DNA of 5,735 nucleotides. Source: Candidatus Latescibacterota bacterium. GTDB lineage: Bacteria > Latescibacterota > UBA2968. The position numbers and the translations under genes are program-made. Under the pieces are notes generated by a model that worked only from the letters and a program-made list of their open reading frames with translations, had not been told where the DNA came from and made no database searches. The stretch is from positions 1 through 5,735 of the forward strand of contig JABIFK010000289.1 of NCBI GenBank assembly GCA_018650745.1. Reading direction: 5' to 3'. Shown piece by piece: positions 1 to 5,385 of this stretch; positions within the stretch are counted from its first letter, which is position 1, and the number at the start of each line of letters is the position of its first letter.

Positions 1-1
1 C

Positions 2-166
2 CCCGAGAAACTCGCCAACCTCACCTACCGAGCCGTTCAAAATCGCAAACGTACCCTCATTCCCGGTCTTAGCAATCAGCTCTTTGCTACGCTCGGACGT
101 TACTTTCCACACCTTACCGAGACGCTCATGAGAAAGATGATTTACGACAAGTTGCAAGGCGAATAG
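2..166 (+). CDS. Short-chain dehydrogenase/reductase, C-terminal end (partial)
   Basis: The reading frame is open from base 2 to a TAG at 164-166 and gives 54 residues; the gene begins outside the window. The peptide starts PEKLANLTYRAVQNRKRTLI and continues with PGLSNQLF, an aromatic/hydrophobic stretch, and a basic end (LMRKMIYDKLQGE). The pattern 'ARxxxxAxxxGKRxxIPGxxNxLxxxxxRxxP' is typical of the C-terminal tail of classical SDR oxidoreductases of the DltE/YqjQ kind, NAD(P)-dependent enzymes with a Rossmann fold. The cofactor-binding TGxxxGxG and catalytic YxxxK motifs would lie upstream and cannot be seen, so the substrate is unknown. It is convergent with the sulfatase gene. The family call rests on this tail alone. 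Confidence 0.7.
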   Translation, partial: PEKLANLTYRAVQNRKRTLIPGLSNQLFATLGRYFPHLTETLMRKMIYDKLQGE

Positions 167-214
167 ACGAATCAGCGAATCAACGAATCAACGAATCAAC
201 GAATCAACGAATCG
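167..214 (+). repeat. Tandem octamer repeat, six copies of ACGAATCA
   Basis: Six contiguous 8-bp units begin directly after the stop codon of the dehydrogenase: ACGAATCA, GCGAATCA, then ACGAATCA three times, then ACGAATCG. Only the second unit (first base) and the last unit (last base) differ. Because 8 and 3 share no factor, all three plus-strand frames read the same endless octapeptide, TNQRINES, without stops. The opposite strand carries TGA in all three frames. It looks like a slippage-prone short tandem repeat lying in the 3' end region between two convergent genes. No coding role is claimed. Confidence 0.93.
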
Positions 215-312
215 AAGCTGGTAACGATATTGTTATTAATCTTCTATTGACCCGGCTGTGGGTACATATTCAGTCATTCACAAATTCATTGGAACGACTA
301 TTCTTTAGCATA

Positions 313-1707
313 CTATTCTTGTTCTAAATCACGTGTCTCAGAACGCACAATGCGATCATCCACCGTCCAATTTTCGGTATACCAAGATGTAGACTCAAAA
401 CGATCGTTCAAGTTGTGCATACGTGCATCAAGTATCTGTCGATAATGTGCAAGACGACTTTCTTGTTCAGGATCTTTTGACAAATCCACAAGTTCGTAGG
501 GATCATTTTGATGGTCAAAAAGCAACTCCCGATTATCTGTCCGCATTCGCACATAAATATACTGCACATCACGCACAGCCCGCCACTCTTCACCCTCAAA
601 AAAGTTGGACTCACTCATACCCTGCATAAACGCAATATTTCCCTCATTCGACGTTTCAAGCTGAGAAACGGGCGACACACCTTCAACGCTTTCAGGAATC
701 GGAACATCAGCCAAATCAAGCAGCATCGGCATAATATCAGGTGTGTTCAAACACACATCTGTCTTCATCCCTAGCGGAAACTTTTGTGGCCACCGCATCA
801 AAAACGGCACGCGAATAGATTCTTCATAAAAAATCCGTTTTTGCATACGGTTGTGTGCATACAGCATTTCACCGTGATCAGATGTAAAAACAAAAATGGT
901 ATTCTCCGACATCCCCAATTCTTCCAGTGAATCTGAAATGCGTCCCACATTATGATCCATCACTGCTGTCATCAAATAATAAACGCGTCGTCGTTCTTCT
1001 TCCCGCGAATACCAATTCTCGCTATACCAGTCCTCATCCATCTTGGGCACACCCTCAACATGGTTGGGATTGTGCCTGTTCGGCGGTTCAGGAATATCGA
1101 GATCCTTAAATTTATCAATCCATTCATCGGGGCATTCGTCCCACGTATTGGGCGGGTGTGGCACCTCAAAGGAGGCGAACAGTGCAAAAGGTTTATCTTG
1201 GGGTGCATCTTTAAGATAGTCTAAAACCAAATCGGTCTGTGCATCTGTCTGATACCCTGACATCGTATGCGCTTCTGGTGTGTCTTCATAATAGAACCCA
1301 TTTTTATAACTGTGGTTCCAATTATACGCCTGCCAGTGCCCATCAAAACCCAGCCGATAAGGCCCTGGTGGAATAAACGTGCGCGACCCTTTTTTCCACA
1401 AATGCCACTTACCAATATAGGCCGTCTCATATCCCGCATCTGTCAACACATGTCCAATCGCATCTGAGTCGGCCATGCAGTGAAACCCATTGTTAAACAC
1501 CCCCGTACTGCTCGGATATTTGCCCGTGAACAAACTCGCTCGATACGGTGTACAAACAGGAAACACGCTCACAGCCTGGTGAAAATTGACAGATTCTTTG
1601 GCCAATCGATCAAGATTGGGCGTCACCTGATGGGGGTCACCTGCATACCCACAAGACTGATAACGCAACTGATCGGCAAAAACAAACACAATATTTGGGC
1701 GCTGCAT
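313..1707 (-). CDS. Type I (formylglycine-dependent) sulfatase
   Basis: This 464-residue protein belongs to the alkaline-phosphatase-like sulfatase family, which hydrolyses sulfate esters, often on polysaccharides or aryl compounds. The N-terminus PNIVFVFADQ supplies metal ligands (D12, Q13). The core CTPYR at residues 52-56 matches CxPxR, where C52 would be converted to formylglycine by a maturase not present here. GKWHL (K100, H102), VPHPP (H184) and TSDHGE (D277, H278) supply the remaining expected active-site residues. The C-terminus has the usual 'LFDHQNDPYELVDL' block. Length is normal, and all key residues are present. The start is fixed by an AGAGGT Shine-Dalgarno about 6 bases upstream, and MQRPNIV begins straight at the first beta strand. 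No signal peptide is visible, so the protein is probably cytoplasmic unless secreted by another route. Substrate cannot be told from sequence. It ends with TAG, convergent with the dehydrogenase. Confidence 0.95.
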   Translation of the reverse strand: MQRPNIVFVFADQLRYQSCGYAGDPHQVTPNLDRLAKESVNFHQAVSVFPVCTPYRASLFTGKYPSSTGVFNNGFHCMADSDAIGHVLTDAGYETAYIGKWHLWKKGSRTFIPPGPYRLGFDGHWQAYNWNHSYKNGFYYEDTPEAHTMSGYQTDAQTDLVLDYLKDAPQDKPFALFASFEVPHPPNTWDECPDEWIDKFKDLDIPEPPNRHNPNHVEGVPKMDEDWYSENWYSREEERRRVYYLMTAVMDHNVGRISDSLEELGMSENTIFVFTSDHGEMLYAHNRMQKRIFYEESIRVPFLMRWPQKFPLGMKTDVCLNTPDIMPMLLDLADVPIPESVEGVSPVSQLETSNEGNIAFMQGMSESNFFEGEEWRAVRDVQYIYVRMRTDNRELLFDHQNDPYELVDLSKDPEQESRLAHYRQILDARMHNLNDRFESTSWYTENWTVDDRIVRSETRDLEQE

Positions 1708-1725
1708 AAAATACCTCTATATACA

Positions 1726-1768
1726 GAAAGACAGATTGTCACCATTTCAAAGCAACAATCCGTCTTTC
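1726..1768 (-). promoter_or_regulatory. Stem-loop in the leader of the sulfatase gene
   Basis: Arms at 1726-1739 and 1755-1768 are complementary over 14 positions with one exception. In the minus-strand RNA that exception becomes a G-U pair, whereas in plus-strand RNA it would be an A-C mismatch, so the structure suits the sulfatase transcript. The loop is 15 bases, and the stem ends about 18 bases before the ATG, just upstream of the Shine-Dalgarno. No T-run follows on either strand, so it is not a canonical terminator for the upstream HemQ-like gene. It may act as a leader structure affecting mRNA stability or translation, or be an operator. Confidence 0.5.
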
Positions 1769-1840
1769 AAGTTTCACATATCATAGGTGCAACAAAAAGG
1801 AATCCCATACATAACGTCACCCGTATTTCCATCCACCGTA

Positions 1841-1905
1841 GGGTCGCGGTTCTCGCACCCTTGATTCTTAGATTGGAAGACAGGTGGGCAAGGAAACCTT
1901 GCCCC
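1841..1905. repeat. Intergenic double-hairpin module, possible dispersed repeat
   Basis: Two compact hairpins lie 25 bases apart between the HemQ-like and sulfatase genes. The first (1841-1860) is GGGTCGCGGTTCTCGCACCC, with a 7-bp stem and one bulged C. The second (1886-1904) is GGGCAAGG-AAA-CCTTGCCC, a perfect 8-bp stem with a 3-base loop. Both have the form GGG...CCC with a short AA/TT-containing loop, and the block is more GC-rich than the flanks. Neither is followed by a T-run. This looks like a small non-autonomous intergenic repeat of the REP/MITE kind rather than a terminator. I infer that from its form, because only one copy lies in this window. Confidence 0.45.
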
Positions 1906-1941
1906 AACAACAAATCATTTACATCGTGTATTGATAGTCCC

Positions 1942-2670
1942 TTATGATGCGCTTTGCCAAACCTTCTTGCCCACAAAAAACGGCCCCAAAGAATCTACGT
2001 ACAACGCCGTTTGTGTTGTCTTTCGCATATCCTGTACAACGCGTGACAAAGGATAAAGATCCTCTCCAATCAACCCAATCACAAAATCATTGTCATTGGC
2101 ATCCAAACCATAACATGCCAACCGAACATCGTGTGCAAAACCTGCGCGACCATAAGCCCGGCCAATAGAGGCATGCTCCATCAAAATCTCGCGTTGTTCT
2201 TTATGGTTCAACTCGGCAAAAGCACCATTGCGACGTAGCGGATACCAAATGCCCCAAGGCCAATCAGGGTTGAGCACATTGCCTTTAGGTCGCTCAACCA
2301 ATGCGTGATCCAAATCGGGTTCATACCCCGTTGCGTAAGAACGCCCCAACATCGTCAACTCGGGGCGATGATCCAACACATCAAACGGTTCACTGTTCAT
2401 TAAGTCACGCACCTCAGTCACCAACACATCTGCCGACTCGGTCATAAACACCAAACCAATGCCATAGGGGTCGTTGGCATCGACATAAAGCGCAGCATCC
2501 AAACCACTGTCCTTCAATGCCGCTACGATGTCATCCGTCCCAATCGCACCAGTAAACGCCTGAAACTGTACATACAATCGACGATCACTCGTTTGCGGTT
2601 GCCCATCGACGGGTGCGCCGTGTTCCAAAATATCCAATTGTTCTTTTGATTCCCCATTTGGGTGTTGCAT
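1942..2670 (-). CDS. Chlorite dismutase / HemQ (coproheme decarboxylase) family protein
   Basis: This 242-residue protein has the length and two-lobed ferredoxin-like layout of short Cld-family proteins. The family signature is in the C-terminal lobe: WYPLRR (142-147), a conserved EHASIGRAY with H166 at the proximal heme-ligand position, GLDANDNDF (188-196), and the closing LGPFFVGK (228-235). Y143 lies where coproheme decarboxylases carry their catalytic tyrosine (the YP(M/L) motif). That favours a HemQ/ChdC role in the coproporphyrin-dependent heme pathway over true chlorite dismutation. The usual distal Gln (HemQ) or Arg (Cld), 13 residues after the proximal His, is A179 here, next to H180, D181 and R183, and the loop appears about two residues longer. 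The start has AGAGAGG upstream at suitable spacing. It sits 88 bp after the broken permease with no visible metal-uptake link. Family call is firm; exact activity is not. Confidence 0.88.
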   Translation of the reverse strand: MQHPNGESKEQLDILEHGAPVDGQPQTSDRRLYVQFQAFTGAIGTDDIVAALKDSGLDAALYVDANDPYGIGLVFMTESADVLVTEVRDLMNSEPFDVLDHRPELTMLGRSYATGYEPDLDHALVERPKGNVLNPDWPWGIWYPLRRNGAFAELNHKEQREILMEHASIGRAYGRAGFAHDVRLACYGLDANDNDFVIGLIGEDLYPLSRVVQDMRKTTQTALYVDSLGPFFVGKKVWQSAS

Positions 2671-2758
2671 AATGCAATCCTCTCTAAGTACGCAAGAATG
2701 ATCTCAAAAAAATTCTACATTTAATATACCTTTCAACCCCGTGTGAACAAGGATAAAT

Positions 2759-3184
2759 TCACTCCAAAACTTTTCGAATACCAGCAATCAGCGTCAATAC
2801 ACCCCCAAACATACACACAATTGTTGCGCCTGTTGGCAAATCAAAAAGATAAGATGCCGAACAACCCAAAGCACTCACCACAAAACCAATACCCCATCCA
2901 ATGGCCAACCTTTTTCCAATATGATCTGTAAACAACACCGCACACACCGCCGGAACAACCAAAAAGGAAAACACCAGTAACACACCCGCAATCTCTACAG
3001 AACTCGTAATCACAAATCCCAATGAGGCATAAAAGAGAAAATCCCACACGCGTATCGACCGGCCTTCTTTCACGGCACGTTCTTCATCAAAAGACAATGC
3101 CAAGAACCGTTCTCGAAAAATCCAATGAAAGAGCCCCACAAGCGCATAAACGCCAGCTGTCTTTGCAATATCTACCCACGCCAA
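2759..3184 (-). pseudogene. znuB: Metal ABC transporter permease (ZnuB/MntB type), C-terminal half only
   Basis: The frame gives up to 141 residues matching the second half of ABC-3 family permeases for zinc or manganese. A transmembrane helix near residues 10-23 is followed by the cytoplasmic loop SFDEERAVKEG (31-41), which in this family contacts the ATPase. Next come VEIAGVLLVFSFLVVPAVCA (63-82) and DLPTGATIV (115-123), both family hallmarks. A complete permease has about 260-290 residues, so the first half is absent. The only nearby start is a TTG at 3184 inside the end of the znuA fragment, with no well-placed Shine-Dalgarno, so translation is doubtful. Sequence to the right switches abruptly to ZnuA in another frame. 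This is the 3' remnant of an internal deletion or a misassembly. Zinc is favoured over manganese only because of the neighbouring porin. Confidence 0.85.
3172..3184 (-). other. Deletion (or misassembly) junction between znuA and znuB
   Basis: Within about 13 bases the minus strand passes from znuA-specific coding (…NPHYW) to znuB-specific coding (WVDIAKTAG…) in a different frame. The znuA frame stops at a TAG inside the znuB sequence. Both families have Trp at this point, and the shared TGG-rich bases (TTGGCGTGGGTAG) could be junction microhomology. Missing material, judged from family lengths, is roughly the last 160-180 residues of ZnuA and the first 120-150 of ZnuB. An ATPase gene (znuC), if it lay between them as is common, would also be gone. 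No insertion sequence or inverted repeat is seen at the joint. Confidence 0.75.
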
Positions 3185-3597
3185 TAGTGCGGATTGCCCT
3201 CGGGGTGCACATCGCCCATTGAACGATCCACACCGCCAGTAGGCACATCCAAGCGCCGAACACCAACAGACGCATCCAAATGCCCAACGGCACCAGGCAT
3301 AATTTGAGGATTACGTGCTCCTTGTATTAAAAGGGGTAACCAGCCCACCTCAAGCTCCAAGCCTACATACACCAATAAATCGGCACGGTTCATCACCCGC
3401 ATATAACTGGGTTTGGCCTGCACATAATGGGGGTCTTGATAGCCTTTTGCAATGGCCTGAACCGATACCTCTTCTCCACCAATTTCCTTCACTATAGCTG
3501 CCAAGTCTGTCGTTGTTGTTACCACATTTATCTTCGCTTCAACTTCTACCTGTCCCACCCATACAAACAAGAGCATCCAATAGAGTATATGTTTCAT
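3172..3597 (-). pseudogene. znuA: Metal-binding periplasmic protein (ZnuA/TroA type), truncated after N-terminal domain
   Basis: This 141-residue frame begins with a signal peptide (MKHILYWMLLFVWVG, cleavage near residue 21) and then the cluster A-I binding-protein fold. It contains VVTTTTDLAAIVKEIGG (25-41), the metal-site motif DPHYVQAKPS (55-64, ligand H57) and HPEGNPHYW (131-139), in which H137 fits the second ligand. Family proteins run to about 300 residues, with two further ligands in the C-terminal lobe. Here the match stops at W139, and RG-stop follows. The start is strongly supported by GGAGGT six bases upstream of ATG, so the 5' end is intact and probably still translated. The product would lack half its metal site and should not work in uptake. 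Intact relatives deliver Zn2+ or Mn2+ to an ABC importer in the inner membrane. It lies 82 bp downstream of the porin. Confidence 0.88.
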
Positions 3598-3628
3598 AAC
3601 AAACCTCCCAAGCCCGTTTTTTTATTTG

Positions 3629-3669
3629 TGACGCGTTCACTCTTTACCATACAAGAGATGAACGCGTCA
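3629..3669 (-). promoter_or_regulatory. Perfect 11-bp inverted repeat between porin and znuA
   Basis: TGACGCGTTCA (3629-3639) and TGAACGCGTCA (3659-3669) are exact reverse complements. An inner CTCTT/AAGAG stem (3640-3644 with 3653-3657) leaves an 8-base loop and one bulge. It begins 11 bases past the porin stop and ends about 30 bases before the znuA ATG. In the minus-strand direction it is followed by CAAATAAAAAAACGGG, which is A-rich rather than T-rich, so it is not a textbook intrinsic terminator. Possible roles are a processing or stability hairpin setting different porin and ZnuA levels, a factor-assisted terminator, or a binding site for a dimeric regulator. Confidence 0.6.
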
Positions 3670-3679
3670 TATCTCACAT

Positions 3680-4888
3680 TTAATATGCATGTGCCGGATG
3701 CGCACCCATTGTAAAATTCAATTGCACCGCAAATTGATGAATGTTTTGTTTCATCTCACGATTCAAATTGTATTGCACGCGAATCGCAGAAAATTCACTG
3801 GGCGCAAATGCCAATAAACCACTGACCCGATATTCGCGCTCAGGTTCCAACCTGGGCATACCAAACACGTCATAACGTGCCTGTGCCCACCAACGGCGTG
3901 CAAACTGATATTGCATCAACGCATACAAACCGCCCACCTTCTCCACATCCAAACCATCATTCACACGGGCTTGCATATACTCCGCTTGCAAAACCAAACC
4001 TCGGTCACGTACGCGCTTGGCAGGCCGCCATTTAAATGTCACATCACTGCCCCAAACCTGCGTCATTTCACGATGCTCATTTTTGCCAAACACATAAGAC
4101 CCACCCCAAGCCAACGTGGCATTGTCACTTACATCCCACAAATTTTCCCAGCGTCCCAAATAGGCAAAGTCATTTTCACCGGCACTGTTAAACAATGCAT
4201 TGTCACCATTAAAAATCTGTGCATGAAACTCCGAATACCACGCCGTTGGCAACAACATACTGGCACCAAGACCCACTTCATTCAACCCTTCCCCGCCAAA
4301 AATGCGCTCGTTTGCAATGGGTGGATCAATAAATGGATAGGCGTGCGAATGCAAAGTATTGTGTTTTCCTAACGCTCCAAAAAATTTGCCTGCCCGAAAC
4401 GTCACATTTGGCAAGCTCGTTGTTTCAATAAACCCTTCTTCCAACTCAATATGCTCTGTACCTGGAATAGCCAATATGACATCGGCCCTAAAATAAGCAT
4501 CAACCACAGCCGTAAAACGAACCTCAACTTCTTGAACGCTCAACCCCGATTCTTCTGGCAATCCGTGAGCATGGGCATCTTCCTCATCTGTGTGAACGTC
4601 TCCTTCATCATCATGATCTGCACCCTCATCAGCATGGTCGTCCTCTTCTTCATGCCCATGTTCCTCACCAAAAGCCGTTTCTCTCACCAACGGAGACGAT
4701 GTGCGAAACCCAAGAAACAACCCATTCACACCAATTGCGGGATTAAAAGCTGTTGACGTACCTGTTGCCGTTGTGCTGCCTTGAGATTGTAACCAACGAT
4801 GTAGGTCTTGTTTTGAGGGCACAATTGATTGTGCCAGAACAGGCGTAAAGCCCAATAGAACCAACATAAAACTAAGATATATTTTCAT
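3680..4888 (-). CDS. Outer-membrane beta-barrel porin of the zinc-associated, His-rich type
   Basis: This 402-residue protein starts at the ATG at 4888, which opens a clean signal peptide (MKIYLSFMLVLLGFTPVLA, cleavage near residue 19) and has GGAGGA about 10 bases upstream. The frame runs on to 4957, but the extra 23 residues are not signal-like. After a short helical segment comes FNPAIGVNG (48-56), then a strongly acidic, His-rich stretch (75-109, 7 His and 18 Asp/Glu in 35 residues). Alternating amphipathic strands follow, with the block AGKFFGALGKHNTLHSHAYP (166-185), and the end is GAHPAHAY. This order resembles outer-membrane proteins found with zinc uptake genes and often labelled zinc-regulated porins or receptors. 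No TonB box or plug domain is visible, so passive or gated diffusion is likelier than TonB-driven transport. The His/acid stretch probably binds Zn2+ or a similar cation at the surface or pore. It lies directly upstream of znuA. Confidence 0.85.
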   Translation of the reverse strand: MKIYLSFMLVLLGFTPVLAQSIVPSKQDLHRWLQSQGSTTATGTSTAFNPAIGVNGLFLGFRTSSPLVRETAFGEEHGHEEEDDHADEGADHDDEGDVHTDEEDAHAHGLPEESGLSVQEVEVRFTAVVDAYFRADVILAIPGTEHIELEEGFIETTSLPNVTFRAGKFFGALGKHNTLHSHAYPFIDPPIANERIFGGEGLNEVGLGASMLLPTAWYSEFHAQIFNGDNALFNSAGENDFAYLGRWENLWDVSDNATLAWGGSYVFGKNEHREMTQVWGSDVTFKWRPAKRVRDRGLVLQAEYMQARVNDGLDVEKVGGLYALMQYQFARRWWAQARYDVFGMPRLEPEREYRVSGLLAFAPSEFSAIRVQYNLNREMKQNIHQFAVQLNFTMGAHPAHAY

Positions 4889-4908
4889 TGTTAAAGCGTC
4901 CTCCAATA

Positions 4909-4923
4909 GACACGTGTACACAG
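4909..4923 (-). promoter_or_regulatory. 15-bp element shared with the promoter of the small upstream gene (copy 1)
   Basis: On the minus strand this reads CTGTGTACACGTGTC, containing the 8-bp palindrome GTGTACAC. It matches a second copy at 5312-5326 (CTGTGTACCTGTGTC) at 13 of 15 positions. Here it lies 20 bases upstream of the porin ATG, just before the Shine-Dalgarno. A shared regulator-binding site, for example for a metal-sensing repressor, is a reasonable guess. It does not resemble the usual AT-rich Zur or Fur boxes. Confidence 0.4.
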
Positions 4924-4982
4924 TAAATATCTCCACACAGAAATGTGCAGATAGCAAAACAAAATGGACAATGGAGAAAAAC

Positions 4983-5279
4983 TCAACAACTAGGAGGGGA
5001 TCGACCAGAGGGTCTTAGACGGGTTGAAACAGAAGAGATAGGAGAACGAACAAACGCAATACGTTGCCTTGGGCATAACACACAAAACGAAAATACAGAA
5101 GCAGCAACAAAAGCCGCAGTCAGCAACCAATCACAAATCTCACATTGTTCTGTAAGATCAGCTGTGCCTGTGTGTTGTGCATCTAAGGCATGTCCCAAAG
5201 GAGCCAATAGCACGCACAAAACTAAGACAGCCATCAGCTTAAAAGCCAATGGTTTTCGATTCATATAAGAGGAAAACAT
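4983..5279 (-). CDS. Small membrane protein with CxxC motifs and GRSPP tail, copy A
   Basis: This is a 98-residue protein of unknown function. The start at 5279 is chosen because AAAGGTG lies 8 bases upstream. The frame could open earlier at 5348, but that adds 23 non-signal residues. It has a short basic N-terminus (MNRKPLAFK at 6-14), a hydrophobic signal or anchor helix (about 15-28), and a short polar stretch with GHA and H36. Then come CEIC (46-49), a second hydrophobic helix ending in CVLC (66-69), and a basic tail closing GRSPPSC. By the positive-inside rule the CEIC region would face the periplasm and the tail the cytoplasm. It aligns with the next gene upstream over GHA...H...CxIC...GRSPP. 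The layout recalls short CxxC-containing DUF2946-like proteins near metal receptors, but that link is inferred. It sits 94 bp upstream of the porin, which suggests a metal-related role such as binding or relay. Confidence 0.7.
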   Translation of the reverse strand: MFSSYMNRKPLAFKLMAVLVLCVLLAPLGHALDAQHTGTADLTEQCEICDWLLTAAFVAASVFSFCVLCPRQRIAFVRSPISSVSTRLRPSGRSPPSC

Positions 5280-5302
5280 GGAATTCACACCTTTATGCTT
5301 AA

Positions 5303-5332
5303 AATCTACTCGACACAGGTACACAGCGTCAA
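5303..5332 (-). promoter_or_regulatory. Candidate sigma-70-type promoter of small membrane protein A
   Basis: Minus strand: -35 TTGACG (5332-5327), 18-base spacer, -10 TAGATT (5308-5303), about 24 bases upstream of the ATG. The -35 matches 5 of 6 and the -10 matches 4 of 6 consensus bases. The predicted leader is short and begins at about the Shine-Dalgarno. The spacer contains the shared 15-bp element, which would place a bound repressor on top of the promoter. Confidence 0.45.
5312..5326 (-). promoter_or_regulatory. 15-bp element shared with the porin leader (copy 2)
   Basis: Minus strand CTGTGTACCTGTGTC matches the porin-proximal element at 13 of 15 bases. It fills most of the spacer between the candidate -35 and -10 hexamers of the small membrane protein gene, a standard operator position. 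No clear third copy is seen in front of the first small gene, znuA, the HemQ-like gene or the sulfatase. Confidence 0.4.
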
Positions 5333-5335
5333 GTT

Positions 5336-5380
5336 GCGTACAGCACAAACACCGTACGCCAATAAAGTTTTATGACTTTA
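5336..5380 (-). promoter_or_regulatory. Two short palindromes between the small membrane protein genes
   Basis: GCGTAC (5336-5341) and GTACGC (5354-5359) form a 6-bp inverted repeat with a 12-base gap. Next to it, TAAAGT (5363-5368) and ACTTTA (5375-5380) form another, reading TAAAGTCATAAAACTTTA on the minus strand with a 6-base centre. The second begins 5 bases past the stop of the upstream small gene. Neither is followed by a T-run. They could be operators upstream of the candidate promoter or a weak 3' structure for the first gene. Arms of six bases can occur by chance. Confidence 0.3.
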
Positions 5381-5385
5381 AGATT

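Noticed and set aside
167..214. CRISPR array
   Set aside because: The units are 8 bp and contiguous with no spacers, so this is a simple tandem repeat.
215..312. Bidirectional terminator between the convergent dehydrogenase and sulfatase genes
   Set aside because: Only a 4-bp ACCC/GGGT pairing was found and no T-run beside a stem, so no terminator can be supported.
1480..1947. A 155-codon open frame on the plus strand across the sulfatase start and the spacer
   Set aside because: It is antisense to the well-supported sulfatase, lacks recognisable motifs and crosses the intergenic hairpins; its basic, low-complexity composition is typical of a shadow frame.
2723..2750. Promoter for the HemQ-like gene (TTGTTC, 16 bases, TATATT)
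   Set aside because: The -35 matches only half the consensus and the region is AT-rich, so a chance match is likely; not listed as a feature.
3087..3293. A 68-codon minus-strand frame crossing the znuA-znuB joint
   Set aside because: It is a third frame over two recognisable gene fragments, with no family resemblance of its own and no ribosome-binding site. It is not a fusion product.
3911..4372. A 153-codon open frame on the plus strand inside the porin gene
   Set aside because: It is fully antisense to the porin, whose signal peptide, family blocks and ribosome-binding site are clear; the plus-strand peptide shows no domain.
4889..4957. Extension of the porin start to the ATG at 4957
   Set aside because: The added 23 residues would bury the signal peptide, and the ATG at 4888 has its own GGAGGA.
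5280..5348. Extension of small membrane protein A to a start at 5348
   Set aside because: The extension covers the candidate promoter and the shared 15-bp element, and the 5279 start has a better ribosome-binding site directly before a signal-like N-terminus.
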